Of a stretch of 64,000 nt of DNA, positions 52,134 to 61,625 are shown piece by piece; the first letter of the stretch is position 1; each line of letters begins with the position of its first letter. The position numbers and the translations under genes were made by a program. Below the pieces are notes generated by a model. The model saw nothing but the letters and a program-made list of their open reading frames with translations, did not search any database and was not told the DNA's origin. Source of the DNA: CAVQFD01 sp963724695 (GTDB taxonomy: Bacteria; Acidobacteriota; Vicinamibacteria; Vicinamibacterales; CAVVIG01); assembly GCA_963724695.1 (NCBI GenBank), contig CAVRVW010000003.1, positions 558,001-622,000 on the forward strand, in the 5' to 3' direction.

Positions 52134-52778
52134 ATGAAGCAGGCGTTCACGAGGAGACCGCGCAGGAAGGACCAGGAGCAGGGCCACGACGCCGAAGGTG
52201 CTGCGCGCGCCAAGCCGGCCGGGGCCAGGAACTACATCACGCCGGGCGGCTTGCAACGGCTCAAAGACGAGCATCGGTTCCTGCTCGTCAGGGAGCGGCC
52301 GGCGGTGACGAAGGTCGTCGCCTGGGCGGCCAGCAACGGCGATCGCAGCGAAAACGCCGACTATCAGTACGGCAAGCGGCGGCTGCGCGAGATCGATCGG
52401 CGGATTCGCTTTCTCACGAAGCGGATTGACGCGGCGGAAATCGTAGATCCGGAAGCCCCGCGAAGCGGCCGGGCGGCAACGCAGGTCTTTTTCGGAGCCA
52501 CCGTGCGCTACGCCAACGCCGCCGGAACGGAGCGGGTGGTGAGCATCGTCGGTGCCGACGAGGTCGATCTGGAGCGCAGCCACATCAGCTGGTTGTCGCC
52601 GTTAGCCCGCGCGTTGATGAAGTCCGGAGAAGGCGATCAGGTGGTCCTTCGAGCGCCGGGCCGTACGGAGCCGCTCCAGATCCTCGAGGTGCGCTATCAA
52701 CGCATTCCCGTGGAGCCCTTCGCGGAACCACCCGGAGCCGAGTCCGCGCCGACGGCTCGCCTTCCTACCGGCGGCTAG
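52134..52778 (+). CDS. greB: Transcription elongation factor GreB-like
   Basis: 214 residues, ATG 52134. After a basic N-terminal tail (about 1-32) the GreA/GreB coiled coil begins: NYITPGGLQRLKDEHRFLLV RERPAV, VVAWAASNGDRSENADYQYG KRRLREIDRRIRFLTKRIDA AEIVDP. The acidic tip DRSENADYQYGK is the classical site that stimulates RNA cleavage. The C-terminal FKBP-like domain (FGATVRYANAAGTERVVSIV GADEVDL, ISWLSPLARALMKSGEGDQV) is intact. It rescues backtracked polymerase. The basic N-terminal tail is longer than in enteric GreB. Confidence 0.9.
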   Translation: MKQAFTRRPRRKDQEQGHDAEGAARAKPAGARNYITPGGLQRLKDEHRFLLVRERPAVTKVVAWAASNGDRSENADYQYGKRRLREIDRRIRFLTKRIDAAEIVDPEAPRSGRAATQVFFGATVRYANAAGTERVVSIVGADEVDLERSHISWLSPLARALMKSGEGDQVVLRAPGRTEPLQILEVRYQRIPVEPFAEPPGAESAPTARLPTGG

Positions 52779-52799
52779 GGTGCGCCGCGCTGAAACCGC

Positions 52800-53230
52800 A
52801 GAGATATCGCGATGGCCGCGTGCCAGGCCTTCAGCGACCACGCTGGTGGCCGGATCGAACCCTCGGTACGTGTTGAGATCCCTGTTGAGTGTGCCGTTAC
52901 GAAGATCGGTGATGAACAGCGACGCGGTGTCGGTATCGTCGCGGCCGATGATGAAGTGAATCGGACTCACCGCATACTCGATCGAACGCACGAGGTCGAA
53001 CTCGTCGCTCGTGGGATCGAGCTTGGGGAGATTCGGCAGGATCTGGAGGAGGCCGAACGGCAGGCACGATCGCCCGATACGGGCCGCTGCTCGTCCACCA
53101 TGTCCACCGCGACGTTGCTCGTCGAGCCCACGCCGCCGAGTCCGACCATGCGCGCGTCGAAGCTCCAGTTCTGCGCAAACGCTGGAGCGGACGTCAGAAC
53201 ACCGTGAGGAAACATACAAAGAGCAGGCCC
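52800..53230 (-). pseudogene. Fragment of a secreted OMP-like protein (5' part, frameshifted)
   Basis: The minus strand reads a signal peptide end and PAFAQNWSFDARMVGLGGVG STSNVAVDMVDE (53200-53080), then in another frame LPFGLLQILPNLPKLDPTSD EFDLVRSIEYAVSPIHFIIG RDDTDTASLFITDLRNGTLN RDLNTYRGFDPATSVVAEG, ending about 52810. It resembles the N-terminal 130 residues of a conserved Acidobacteriota outer-membrane protein. The remaining several hundred residues are not here; GreB sits directly behind. I read it as a truncated remnant. Confidence 0.45.
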
Positions 53231-53498
53231 CTGCGAAAGCAGACTCTCATACGCTTTTCCTTTGCTCAGGTGCTGGAACGCGTCGTTCTGTAAATTGCTG
53301 AGCTTGGCTGCTGAGCTTAACACGGGTGTCCCGGCTTTTCCCGAAGGGTCTCGGGAGAACAGGCGGACCGCCCGGCCAGGTTTGGAGCTCGTGGAGGAAA
53401 GGCGATCCGGCGGGCGGCGCGCGTCAGGACCTCACCCTGCGCAGGGAACCCCTGGCGTGCTGTACACAAGTGATGGCGACAGGCCGATACTCGTATTC

Positions 53499-53816
53499 AT
53501 GAGGTCTGAACGCCGCAAACACATCCGCGTCCCGGGGCCGTTCGAGGCGCACCGGGCTGGAGCCCCGCATCTCCCCGTGCACCTCAACGACCTCAGCGAA
53601 GGGGGCTGCTTTGTCAACACGCGCGAGGCCGCGCCGAAGGCCGGCGAGCCCTACGCCCTTCAGGTCACCTTCCCCGGCAAGGAGACGCTGACGCTGACCG
53701 GCGAGACGCTCTACGTCCGCGAAGGACTCGGCTTCGCCGTCCTCTTCACGGATCTGCCAGCCGACACCTACGCTCGTCTCGAGCGCGCCATCGCTGCTCT
53801 CCGCCAGCGGAAGTAG
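53499..53816 (+). CDS. PilZ domain protein
   Basis: 105 residues from ATG 53499, selected because the PilZ fold starts immediately; longer frames run upstream without homology. The c-di-GMP binding residues are present: RxxxR-like RSERRKHIRV at the start and D-x-S-x-x-G in LNDLSEGGCFVNT. The sequence covers a single PilZ barrel and no effector domain. It may regulate motility or exopolysaccharide by protein contact. Not in an operon with neighbours. Confidence 0.9.
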   Translation: MRSERRKHIRVPGPFEAHRAGAPHLPVHLNDLSEGGCFVNTREAAPKAGEPYALQVTFPGKETLTLTGETLYVREGLGFAVLFTDLPADTYARLERAIAALRQRK

Positions 53817-53867
53817 CCCGACTCCGGGTCGGGGCAGGCCGCGACGCGCCCCAATGGACGCGCCGCG

Positions 53868-54992
53868 TCAGTGCACCGGGACATTGCTGTCGAGTGTCGT
53901 CCCGTCCCCCAGTTGTCCTGCCGAATTGTCGCCCCAGCACCAGCGTGCGCCGGCCGCGGTGATGGCGCAGGTGTGAAAGTGACCCGAGCCCAGCGCTGCG
54001 ACGGCGCCGATGCCCTGAACCGCGACCAGCGTCGCGCTGTCCACGAACGAGCCGTTTCCGAGCTGCCCCTGGTTGTTGTCGCCCCAGCAGTACACGCGGG
54101 TGGCGCGCGCATTCCGGGCGATGCAGGCATGGTCGGTGCCGGCGCCCAGGCGATACACATGATGGGTGCCGTTGGCGTCCGCCTGACTGCCCCAGCACTT
54201 CACGACCCCATCCAACAGCTGAGCGCACGAACTGCGATTGCCCAGTGACAGACGGCTGACGCCGGCCGACAGATCTTCGTCGATCGGATCGACCAGCGAG
54301 GTCACGACCCCTCCCAGCGTGTGGTCGCCGAGCTGCGCGGTGTCGTTCAGCCCCCAGCACTGCACGGTGTCGTCCATGAGCCGGATGCACCCGTGGCCGA
54401 AGCCGCCGGCCACGTCCTCGACCGTATTGATCTTGAAACGCAGCCCCGGCGTCAGCAGGTTCAACTGGTCTCCGCCCGCCTGGCCGTATTCGTTGTGGCC
54501 CCAGCGGTACAGCGTGTGCGAGCTGAGCACGGCGCACGTGAAGTAGTGGCCCGCGGCGACCCGGATCGCCGGCGAGGGCAACGGCACGAGCAACGGGACG
54601 GCGCTGTCGGTGGTGGTGCCGTCCCCCAGCTGGCCGTGATCGTTCCGGCCCCAGCAGTACACGCCGCCGCTGTAGGCGACGACGCAGGTGTGGGCGGCGC
54701 CGGCGGTGACGGATGCGGCCGGAGACGGGAGGCCCTTCACTTTGACGGGCTGATGGCGCTCGATGAAGGTGCCATCACCGAGCTGGCCGTCTGCATTCGC
54801 GCCCCAGCATGCGAGAGAGCTCGACGGAGTGATCGCCGGCCCCGGGAACGCCACGACAAGCTGACAGGTGTGCGCCGCGCCCCCCACGATGGCATAGCGC
54901 TTCTGGACCGGCGCTGCCGAGACCGAGGTCGACTGGGGAATTGCGCAGACGGTGAGCAGGACGAGACCGCACGCAGCCACGCGACGTGTCAT
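53868..54992 (-). CDS. Secreted RCC1-repeat protein
   Basis: 374 residues, ATG 54992 with a signal peptide (VAACGLVLLTVCAIPQSTSV SA). Six to seven RCC1 blades follow, each with a C-W-G-x-N-x-x-G-Q-L-G-D-G signature (for example LACWGANADGQLGDGTFIER, VYCWGRNDHGQLGDGTTTDS, WCWGDNSAGQLGDGTTLDS). Cysteine pairs (HTCxxx...xCWG) probably form disulfides. It is a seven-bladed propeller outside the cell with unknown binding partner. A 440-bp gap with no gene precedes the next plus-strand gene. Confidence 0.88.
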   Translation of the reverse strand: MTRRVAACGLVLLTVCAIPQSTSVSAAPVQKRYAIVGGAAHTCQLVVAFPGPAITPSSSLACWGANADGQLGDGTFIERHQPVKVKGLPSPAASVTAGAAHTCVVAYSGGVYCWGRNDHGQLGDGTTTDSAVPLLVPLPSPAIRVAAGHYFTCAVLSSHTLYRWGHNEYGQAGGDQLNLLTPGLRFKINTVEDVAGGFGHGCIRLMDDTVQCWGLNDTAQLGDHTLGGVVTSLVDPIDEDLSAGVSRLSLGNRSSCAQLLDGVVKCWGSQADANGTHHVYRLGAGTDHACIARNARATRVYCWGDNNQGQLGNGSFVDSATLVAVQGIGAVAALGSGHFHTCAITAAGARWCWGDNSAGQLGDGTTLDSNVPVH

Positions 54993-55434
54993 GGGAGCTC
55001 TCCATTCCGGCGGCCTGCTGCCGGCCGAGGGCGGCCGCCTTGCCCGGCTAAGAGAGTAGTGATCGATAGCGCTCGATCGTTTCGATCGCGCGGCGGCGCC
55101 GAAGCGGTGTCGGATCGAATGCACGTCTGCGCGTCTCGAGCGACTGTTGGCAGGACCTCACGGCTCATTCGTCGTCGCATCCAACTCAGGCGTTCAGAGT
55201 TACACACCGATTACACGCCTGTGATCGAGCGTTCGCCTGAGACTGAGCACTTCAGGTCGCTTTAGTCGAGTTGCAAAACCCAACAATCGTCGCGACGCGA
55301 GCACACCTCGACGGGAATTCATTCCACATTTCTGCGAAATCGCCGACGGCAATGTCCTTGCCCACTTCCGCTGTGGTCAGGCGCCCACCGCTCTGCGGCG
55401 CCAGCCACCACCACACCACATCAGGGAGGCAGTC
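54993..55434. other. Intergenic gap, no gene seen
   Basis: About 440 bases between divergently transcribed genes. No open frame with homology and no clear hairpin. It presumably carries both promoters. Confidence 0.4.
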
Positions 55435-56840
55435 GTGATATTGAAGAGATCACTGCGGCTCGCAGCCGCTATGGCGGCGCTCGGCGCGGGCATCGTAATC
55501 GTCGGATGGTACGCCGGTTCGGCGACGGTCGAGGGCGCGCTCCAGAGCGCGTCGGCTAGTAACTCCATGGCGTTCGGACACTGGACGCCAAGCAAGTGGG
55601 ACACCTGTTCGAAAGCCTTCCACGACAGCTTCAGCGTCGGTGGGACCCGACAACAAGAACTACCCGACCTGGCATCCGCCGAGCGCCGTCGATCCGGCGA
55701 CCGGCCGGAGCTGTACGTTCGGCCACGAGCACGGCCGCGACCCGTCAGGCTCGAAGCTGCTCACCGACCTGCAGCGCATCTACGGCGGCGTGCTCTTCGG
55801 TCACGGCAACGAACAGCTCGATGTCCACAATCAGGCCAAGGGCATCACCAACGGCATGCGCCACGAGGACCACGTCGGGCACAAGATCGAGTGGGAGAAC
55901 AACGTCAGGCTCAGCGAGTCGGTGAATGTCGGTGGCAGCAGCAGGCGGTACTTCAACGTGACCTGCGACTTCCTGATGAAGGTGCATCAGGGCACGCACA
56001 GCCAGGATGCCTTCACCAACAACATGCACGAGCTCGTCTATGCCATGCAGTGCAACGATGGTCCGAACGGCAGCATCGGGACCAAGACCATCGTGACCAA
56101 GATGGTGCTGTTCGGCCGGCCCGGAACCTTCAGCGAAGGAGGGTTCGCCGGCGGTTTCAAGACGATCGCGGTCCCGGCGGCCCCCAGTCCGCTGAACTCG
56201 CCCAACGGCCCCAGCGGCACGTTGCGTTCGCTGCCGACGATTGGGCGCGTGCGCCAGTCGATCTGGGTGCGCCCGGGCCAGTGGTCGCAGTTCAGCCTTG
56301 GGTCTGTACGAGGATTGGGTCTCCGCGAACTACATTTCCAGCGGCGCCAGCCAGATTCTGTACTTCGACCCGCACTTTGCGGTCTTCAGCCCGTCACGCT
56401 ACTACGATCCTGCGATGCCGAACGGCGTGGGGCGGTCGATCTCGGTGTGCTGGGGCAGCGAAACCGTGAACGGCGTGGTCGAAAAGGCGCGCGGAGGCGA
56501 ATGCGATCGGGCGACCAATTACGGCGCGATCAAGACGCCCGATTCCGTACGACGATCCCCGGTCGCCGTTCAACGGCCTCCAGCGCGAGTTCTACTTCAA
56601 CAACACGGTGATCACCAATACCGGCAAGCCGACCAGGATCTACACCGATCCGTTCGGAGGGCAGACGAGCGCCAACCGCTTCGTCGGCAGCATCGAGCAG
56701 TACGCTGGCGGCGGTCGACAACCGTCGACGGACGGACAGCGGGACGATCTCTTCGAGCGGGCGAGCGTATTCCCTGGAGTCGAACGCGATCGGCGCCGAC
56801 CGATACTACGGCGGGCCCGGGCGTGCACGCGCCGAACTGA
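55435..56840 (+). CDS. Secreted hypothetical protein, broken by several frameshifts
   Basis: Starts at GTG 55435 with a signal (RLAAAMAALGAGIVIVGWYA) and NSMAFGHWTPSKWDTCSKAF HDSFSV. Continues in another frame with GPDNKNYPTWHPPSAVDPAT GRSCTFGHEHGRDPSGSKLL to RSLPTIGRVRQSIWVRPGQW. A third frame carries LYEDWVSANYISSGASQILY FDPHFAVFSPSRYYD, then shifts to FYFNNTVITNTGKPTRIYTD PFG, ending near YGGPGVHAPN. The His/Cys-rich segment (CTFGHEHGRDP) suggests a metal site. At least four shifts. The family is not known to me. It could be an active gene with poor consensus. Confidence 0.5.
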
Positions 56841-56864
56841 CAAGTAACCTTCCGCGGCAGGACA

Positions 56865-56890
56865 GCCGGGTCCGAAAGGACCCGGCCTAC
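56865..56890. repeat. Single GGGTCC hairpin copy
   Basis: GCCGGGTCC-GAAA-GGACCCGGC-CTAC. Same family as 28565 and 31428; sits between two convergent genes. Confidence 0.9.
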
Positions 56891-56930
56891 CTGACCGGAT
56901 GGACTCTTGTATCGGTGCTTGAAACCCCCT

Positions 56931-58255
56931 TTAGTTCGTGCGGTTAGCCCCAAGCGTACCGATCTCGACAAGCCCGATCTTGTTGACGCCGCTGTTGGCG
57001 GTCGCGATGTTGCCGTCCCGGGTGGCCTCGAAGTGGCGGAGCACTCCGCCGCCGGACGGAATCGCGAAGGTCTGGAACTTCTCGGTCCTGGGGTCGAACC
57101 GCACCATCGTGTTCGGCCGGACGCCGGACTCGCTGTACCAGATGATGCCCCCGATCTGGGTGATGGCGTACGGCTCGAGTCCGGGCCTCCGGGCGAGAGC
57201 CATTCCTTGACCTGCTTGGTCTTGGGATCGAAGCGTCCGAGCATGCCGCGCGGGAAGTCCGAGTAATAGATCATGTCGTCCGACGTGATCGTCAGGCGGC
57301 GTGGGCGTGCGTCCGCATGGGGCAGCGGGAACTCCGTGATCTTCATGGTGGCGGGATCAACGGTGGCGACGCGGTTGCCTCGGAAGTCGACGTACCACGG
57401 CACGCCCGCCGAGTTGAGACGGATGCCGTAGGGATAGGTGTTGTCGCTCGGCGTCTTCGCGATCACCATCGCGCCGTCGGCCGTGTTCAGCCGCCCGACA
57501 TGGCCGGACTGCAGCGTGAAGAACAGCATCCCGCTCTTCGCGTCGTAGATCGGCGTGTGCGGACCGCGTGACGCCGGCTCGTTGAGCGGGTACTCGCGGA
57601 CCTGACCGGTTCGCGGGTCCAGCCGGCCGATGACGCCCTTCTGGATGCCCGTGTACCAGATGTTGCCCTGGCGGTCTTCCGCCAGGCCGTGTGGCTGGCT
57701 CTTGGCCGGGAGGTCGAACTCTCGGATCTGGCCCGTCTTCGGGTCCAGGCGTCCGAGCTTGTTCGCATACTGGCCGGTCCACCAGATCGACCCGTCGGCC
57801 GCGGCGTGCGAGTCGTGCGGGCGAGACCCGAGCGTGGGCGCCGACCACTCTTTGATCGTGACCGTCGCGGGCCCTGAGATCAGCACGGCGGAAGGCGCGG
57901 GCTTTATCGGGTAGTGAGTGGCCAGATAGGACGAAATCGTCTCGAGATCGGCCGCCGGCAGCACCACCATCGTCGCGATGCGATCCTGCCAGCCTTCCTT
58001 GGTGTAGCCCAACGAGCCGGCGATCAGGTTCACGCCGTGGCACCGCGTGCACGCGGCCTCGAGCTGCTGACGGCCCGGGCCGTCCGCCAGCTGCACGGCG
58101 CCGCGCCCGCCCGGACCACCCTGCCGGCCGGCGCCACCGGGACCGCTCTCGCGTCCCTGCCCCGGCGCGGCTTGCGGGCCCTGCAGTTGAGCAATTGCGG
58201 ACGCCGAGAACACGAACACCGTAAGCGCAACGACAGGAAAGCCGCGGTGTGTCAT
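56931..58255 (-). CDS. Secreted cytochrome c plus virginiamycin-B-lyase-like propeller (frameshifted near the 3' end)
   Basis: Signal peptide (VALTVFVFSASAIAQ), Gly/Gln-rich spacer, then a heme-binding C-T-R-C-H motif (about residues 70-76) with the axial Met probably in a downstream TMVVLP. A streptogramin-lyase-like propeller follows (SRPHDSHAAADGSIWWTGQY, GRLDPKTGQIREFDLP, YGIRLNSAGVPWYVDFRGNR V). A one-base shift near 57200 leads to the last blades (ITQIGGIIWYSESGVRPNTM VRFDPRTE), ending at 56931. It likely passes electrons between a periplasmic enzyme and a cytochrome, or binds a substrate. Genuine lyase activity is unlikely. Confidence 0.8.
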
Positions 58256-58299
58256 AAGGCCTCCATTCCCAATCCACGGTTACGGCAGCGCCAACGCGA

Positions 58300-59226
58300 C
58301 TACTTGCGGACGAACTTGTGCAGCGCGGGCTTGATCGTGTCCGCCACGTAGATCTCGCCGCCAGGACCGATCGTCATGTAATGCGCTTCCCCGAACTCGC
58401 CGAGTCCCTTTCCGGGCTGCCCGGTCATGGCGATCGCCTTGCCGTTCGCGTCGAGCTTGAGGATCTGGCCGGCAAACCCGCTCACGAGGTAGAACGTTCC
58501 GTCCCGATCGATGAAGAGCCCGCACGGCAGGCCCGCGAACTTCCACTCCTTGATGTACGTGCCCTCGGCGTCGAAGATCTGGACGCGCCGGTTCTGTCGG
58601 TCGGCCACGTAAAGGAGGCCTTTGGCGTCCACGACGACTGAGTGCGAGGTGTCGAACTTGCCAGGCGCAGTTCCCAGACCGCCCCAGGACTTGAGGAGCT
58701 TTCCAGACGCATCGAACTTCAGCATCCGCGGCTCGCCGCGCCCGTGCCCCTGGAGCAGGTAGATTTCGCCCGCGGCGCCGAACGCCAGGTCGGTCGGCTC
58801 GTTCAGCAACCGCGTGTTGGCAGATTCGCTCCATTCGCCAGGCTGACCCTTGACGCCGAGCGTCATCAGCACCTTGCCGTTCGGGTCCATCTTCGTGACG
58901 GTGTGTCCGTTCACGTCCGTCACCCACAGATTGCCGGCCTTGTCGATCCGGAAGCCATGCGGGCGAACGTACGAGCCTTCGCCGATCTTCCGGACGAACG
59001 TCCCGTCCTTGTCGAACTCGAGCAGCGGGAACGGCCCGCGGTTGAACACGATGAGATGCCCGGCCGCCGTCATCGCGACACCGGAGGGCGCGCCCATCGT
59101 GATGCCATCGGGCAGCTTCACAGCGTTGGCGACGGGCACGTAGCCGAGATCCGGCGCCTTTTCCATCTGCGCCGGATCGGGCGCGGCGAGCGCCTGAAGC
59201 AGCAGGGCAATGACGGCCATTCGCAT
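58300..59226 (-). CDS. NHL-repeat beta-propeller protein
   Basis: 308 residues with a short signal (MAVIALLLQALAA). Six NHL blades follow: GVAMTAAGHLIVFNRGPFPL LEFD, PHGFRIDKAGNLWVTDVNGH TVTKMDPNGK, LNEPTDLAFGAAGEIYLLQG HGRG, GLLYVADRQNRRVQIFDAEG and later ones to KPALHKFVRK. It resembles peptidylglycine alpha-hydroxylating lyase-like propellers of bacteria, but no catalytic His set is evident. Function is probably binding. It lies 44 bp upstream of the cytochrome c/Vgb-like gene on the same strand, so the two probably form an operon. Confidence 0.85.
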   Translation of the reverse strand: MRMAVIALLLQALAAPDPAQMEKAPDLGYVPVANAVKLPDGITMGAPSGVAMTAAGHLIVFNRGPFPLLEFDKDGTFVRKIGEGSYVRPHGFRIDKAGNLWVTDVNGHTVTKMDPNGKVLMTLGVKGQPGEWSESANTRLLNEPTDLAFGAAGEIYLLQGHGRGEPRMLKFDASGKLLKSWGGLGTAPGKFDTSHSVVVDAKGLLYVADRQNRRVQIFDAEGTYIKEWKFAGLPCGLFIDRDGTFYLVSGFAGQILKLDANGKAIAMTGQPGKGLGEFGEAHYMTIGPGGEIYVADTIKPALHKFVRK

Positions 59227-59247
59227 GTTCTTTACCTCTTCGATCCG

Positions 59248-59634
59248 CTAACCCGCATACCGGACCCAGAACAGGAACCCACTGAGGACCAACGAGAAGA
59301 CGCCGGCGGCCTGGAACTCCCAGGCGCGTTCAGGTGAGAGGCGCGCCATCATCTTCAGCGCGACCTCCGGCGCCAGAAAGCGGATGGCGCCTTTGACCAC
59401 CTGCGCCCATCCAATCAGCGTGAGCACCACAGCCGGACCTTCCCACACATTGTGAAACGCGACGATGACGGCCCCGAAATGCAGCACGAGAAAGCCTTCG
59501 AGGAACGCCCCGGGAGCGCCCCGCGCGCCAAGATCTTGAAAAAACGCGACCCATGCCCCTGGCCTCACCAGGTGCGACAGCCCGATGATCAGAAACGAAA
59601 CGGCCGCGTAGACCTGGACGGCCTGCTCCATCAA
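59248..59634 (-). CDS. Four-helix membrane protein
   Basis: 128 residues, with hydrophobic helices at about 6-22, 45-62, 70-86 and 104-122. The first is MEQAVQVYAAVSFLIIGLSH. It has no known signature; HLVRPGAWVAFFQDLGAR between helices 1 and 2 is conserved-looking. Located between the NHL protein and the ThuA-type gene on the same strand, so it may be co-expressed with them. Function unknown. Confidence 0.6.
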   Translation of the reverse strand: MMEQAVQVYAAVSFLIIGLSHLVRPGAWVAFFQDLGARGAPGAFLEGFLVLHFGAVIVAFHNVWEGPAVVLTLIGWAQVVKGAIRFLAPEVALKMMARLSPERAWEFQAAGVFSLVLSGFLFWVRYAG

Positions 59635-59637
59635 TCT

Positions 59638-60531
59638 CTATTCGAGCCCCAGCGCCCAGCGAATCCCGCCGGTGATGTGCGCGCGGAACACCGGATCGTT
59701 GCTCCAGATGTCCGCGCGGTGGCCCATCGACGTGTAGAACACGCGGCCCTTGCCGAACGTCCGCTCCCAGGCCTGCGGGTAGTCGCCGCCCTTGACGACC
59801 TCCGGCAGGTTCGCGAGGTCGCTGCGCTCGGTGTCGATGCTCAGCAGCACGTGCACGCGATCGCGCGAGAAGCCCATCGGCGATCTTGAAGTTGCCCGGG
59901 CTGCTGACGTTCTCGGTCGGCCGGCTCTCGTCCCACGGCTCCTTGGCGAAGTGGTAGAACTCGTCGACCACCGGCCAGGTCAGCCCGCCGAGCATTTTCG
60001 TGGCCGGGTGGTTCGGATCTTCGACCTTCAGCACCGACGATCGCGCCCTGCCGCATCGACGCGCCGGTAGTACGCGCCGAGCATCTCGCCGTACGGCGGA
60101 TAGTCGTAGAAGGTGACCGTCGCGCAGTGCGCGCCGATGAGCGCCTTGCCGCCGCGGACGAAGTCCACCATCGCCTTCTTCTGCGCCTCGGTGAACGGCG
60201 GGTTGCCGTTGGTCATCATCATCAGCCCGTCGAACTGGGCGAGGTACTGCCGGCGTGAAGAACGAGAGGTCCACCTTGTCCGCGCCCTCGAGCGACTTGG
60301 GCCGGCCCGGACCGATCGTGACGTCGAAGCCGCCGGTCTTGCCCAGCTCGGTGACCGCCAGCTCGGCGGGATCGAGGCTCTCGTGGTACGCGACGCCGGG
60401 ATAGGTCAGGAAGAGCAGCTTCTTCCTGGGCCCGTTTGCGCCGCTTGATCGGTGGCGGTGGACACCGGCACGTTCACCGAGAACGCCACAACGAGGGCCA
60501 GCAGGGCGAGACGAATGATGTGTCTGCGCAT
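59638..60531 (-). CDS. ThuA-domain protein (frameshifted)
   Basis: Start ATG 60531 (MRRHIIRLALLALVVAFSVN VPVST). In pieces the ThuA motifs are clear: KKLLFLTYPGVAYHESLDPA ELAVTELGKTGGFDV (60420-60310), then MMMTNGNPPFTEAQKKAMVD FVRGGKALIGAHCATVTFYD YPPYGEMLGAYY (60220-60070), then EFYHFAKEPW, then DTERSDLANLPEVVKGGDYP QAWERTFGKGRVFYTSMGHR ADIWSND (59830-59700), ending at 59638. These are trehalose-utilisation-type (ThuA) glutamine-amidotransferase-like folds, found beside sugar dehydrogenases. At least four shifts interrupt the frame. Confidence 0.75.
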
Positions 60532-60573
60532 GCGCGGAATCATATACTCACGCCTGCAACCGAGGTGCTGAAT

Positions 60574-61620
60574 ATGTCGAATGTGCATCAACCCTGGCTG
60601 ACGACGGTCCTGGCGGCCGTTACGCTCAGCGGTTCTGTCGTTCTGGGCCAGTCCCTCCCGAATCCTTATCGTGCGGTTGACGGCTGGGCCAAGCTACCGG
60701 CCGGCCGCCAGATGGGCGCCGTCGGCGACGTCGAGGTGGACCGCGACGGCCGGCATATCTGGGCCATCATCCGCTGCGACGCGACCGCCCCCGACCGCTT
60801 CGGCAACGAGTGTCTCGACTCCAATCTCGACTCGGTCGTCAAGTTCGCACCCGACGGCTCCGTCGTCCGGAGCTTCGGCGGCGGCATGTTCATCTGGCCG
60901 CACGGGATGGACGTGGATCCGGACGGCAACGTCTGGGTGACCGACGGAGTCAGCCCGCAGCGCACGCCGGCGGGGAAGCGCGGGCACCAGGTCGTCAAGT
61001 TCAGCCCCGACGGCAAGGTCCTGATGACGCTCGGCGTGCCGGGCGTGTCCGGCGGCGGCACGACGCACTTCAACGCGCCGAGCGATGTCGTCGTGGCGCC
61101 CAACGGCGACGTGTTCATCGCCGATGGCCACGGCCTCGACGGCAACAACCGCGTCGTCAAGTTCTCGAAGGAAGGGAAGTTCCTGAAGGAGTGGGGGAAG
61201 ACCGGCTACGGCCCGGGAGAGTTCCGCACACTCCACGCCATCGCCATGGATTCGCGCGGCCGGATCTTCGTGGGCGATCGGTCGAACAACCGGATTCAGC
61301 TCTTCGATCAGGAGGGCAAGTTCCTGACGATGTGGACGCAGTTCGGGCGGCCGAGCGGCATCTTCTTCGACGAGCGCGATCGGATCTACGTCGCCGACTC
61401 GGAGTCCGACGATGTGCAGAACCCGGGGTGGGAGATGGGCATCCGGATCGGCGACGCGAAGACCGGGTGGATCTCCGAGTTCATCATGTATCTGTGGGGC
61501 GATCCGCGGTCGACGGCAGGGAATGGCGCTGAGTTCGTCGCCGTAGATCGCGAAGGCAATCTCTACGGCGGCGAACCCAGCCCGAGGAAGCTGCAGAAGT
61601 ACGTCCGCGTCAGGCCCTAG
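60574..61620 (+). CDS. Secreted NHL/6-bladed propeller protein
   Basis: 348 residues, ATG 60574 with a signal peptide ending near VVLGQ. Blades include GAVGDVEVDRDGRHIWAIIR, SVVKFAPDGSVVRSFGGGMF IWPHGMDVDPDGNVWVTDG, VVKFSKEGKFLKEWGKTGYG PGEF and RIFVGDRSNNRIQLFDQEG. It is a close relative of the 58300-59226 protein in blade pattern. A conserved Asp/Gly-rich C-D-A-T-A-P-D-R segment in blade 1 may bind calcium. It is divergent from the ThuA gene. Confidence 0.85.
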   Translation: MSNVHQPWLTTVLAAVTLSGSVVLGQSLPNPYRAVDGWAKLPAGRQMGAVGDVEVDRDGRHIWAIIRCDATAPDRFGNECLDSNLDSVVKFAPDGSVVRSFGGGMFIWPHGMDVDPDGNVWVTDGVSPQRTPAGKRGHQVVKFSPDGKVLMTLGVPGVSGGGTTHFNAPSDVVVAPNGDVFIADGHGLDGNNRVVKFSKEGKFLKEWGKTGYGPGEFRTLHAIAMDSRGRIFVGDRSNNRIQLFDQEGKFLTMWTQFGRPSGIFFDERDRIYVADSESDDVQNPGWEMGIRIGDAKTGWISEFIMYLWGDPRSTAGNGAEFVAVDREGNLYGGEPSPRKLQKYVRVRP

Positions 61621-61625
61621 AGCCG

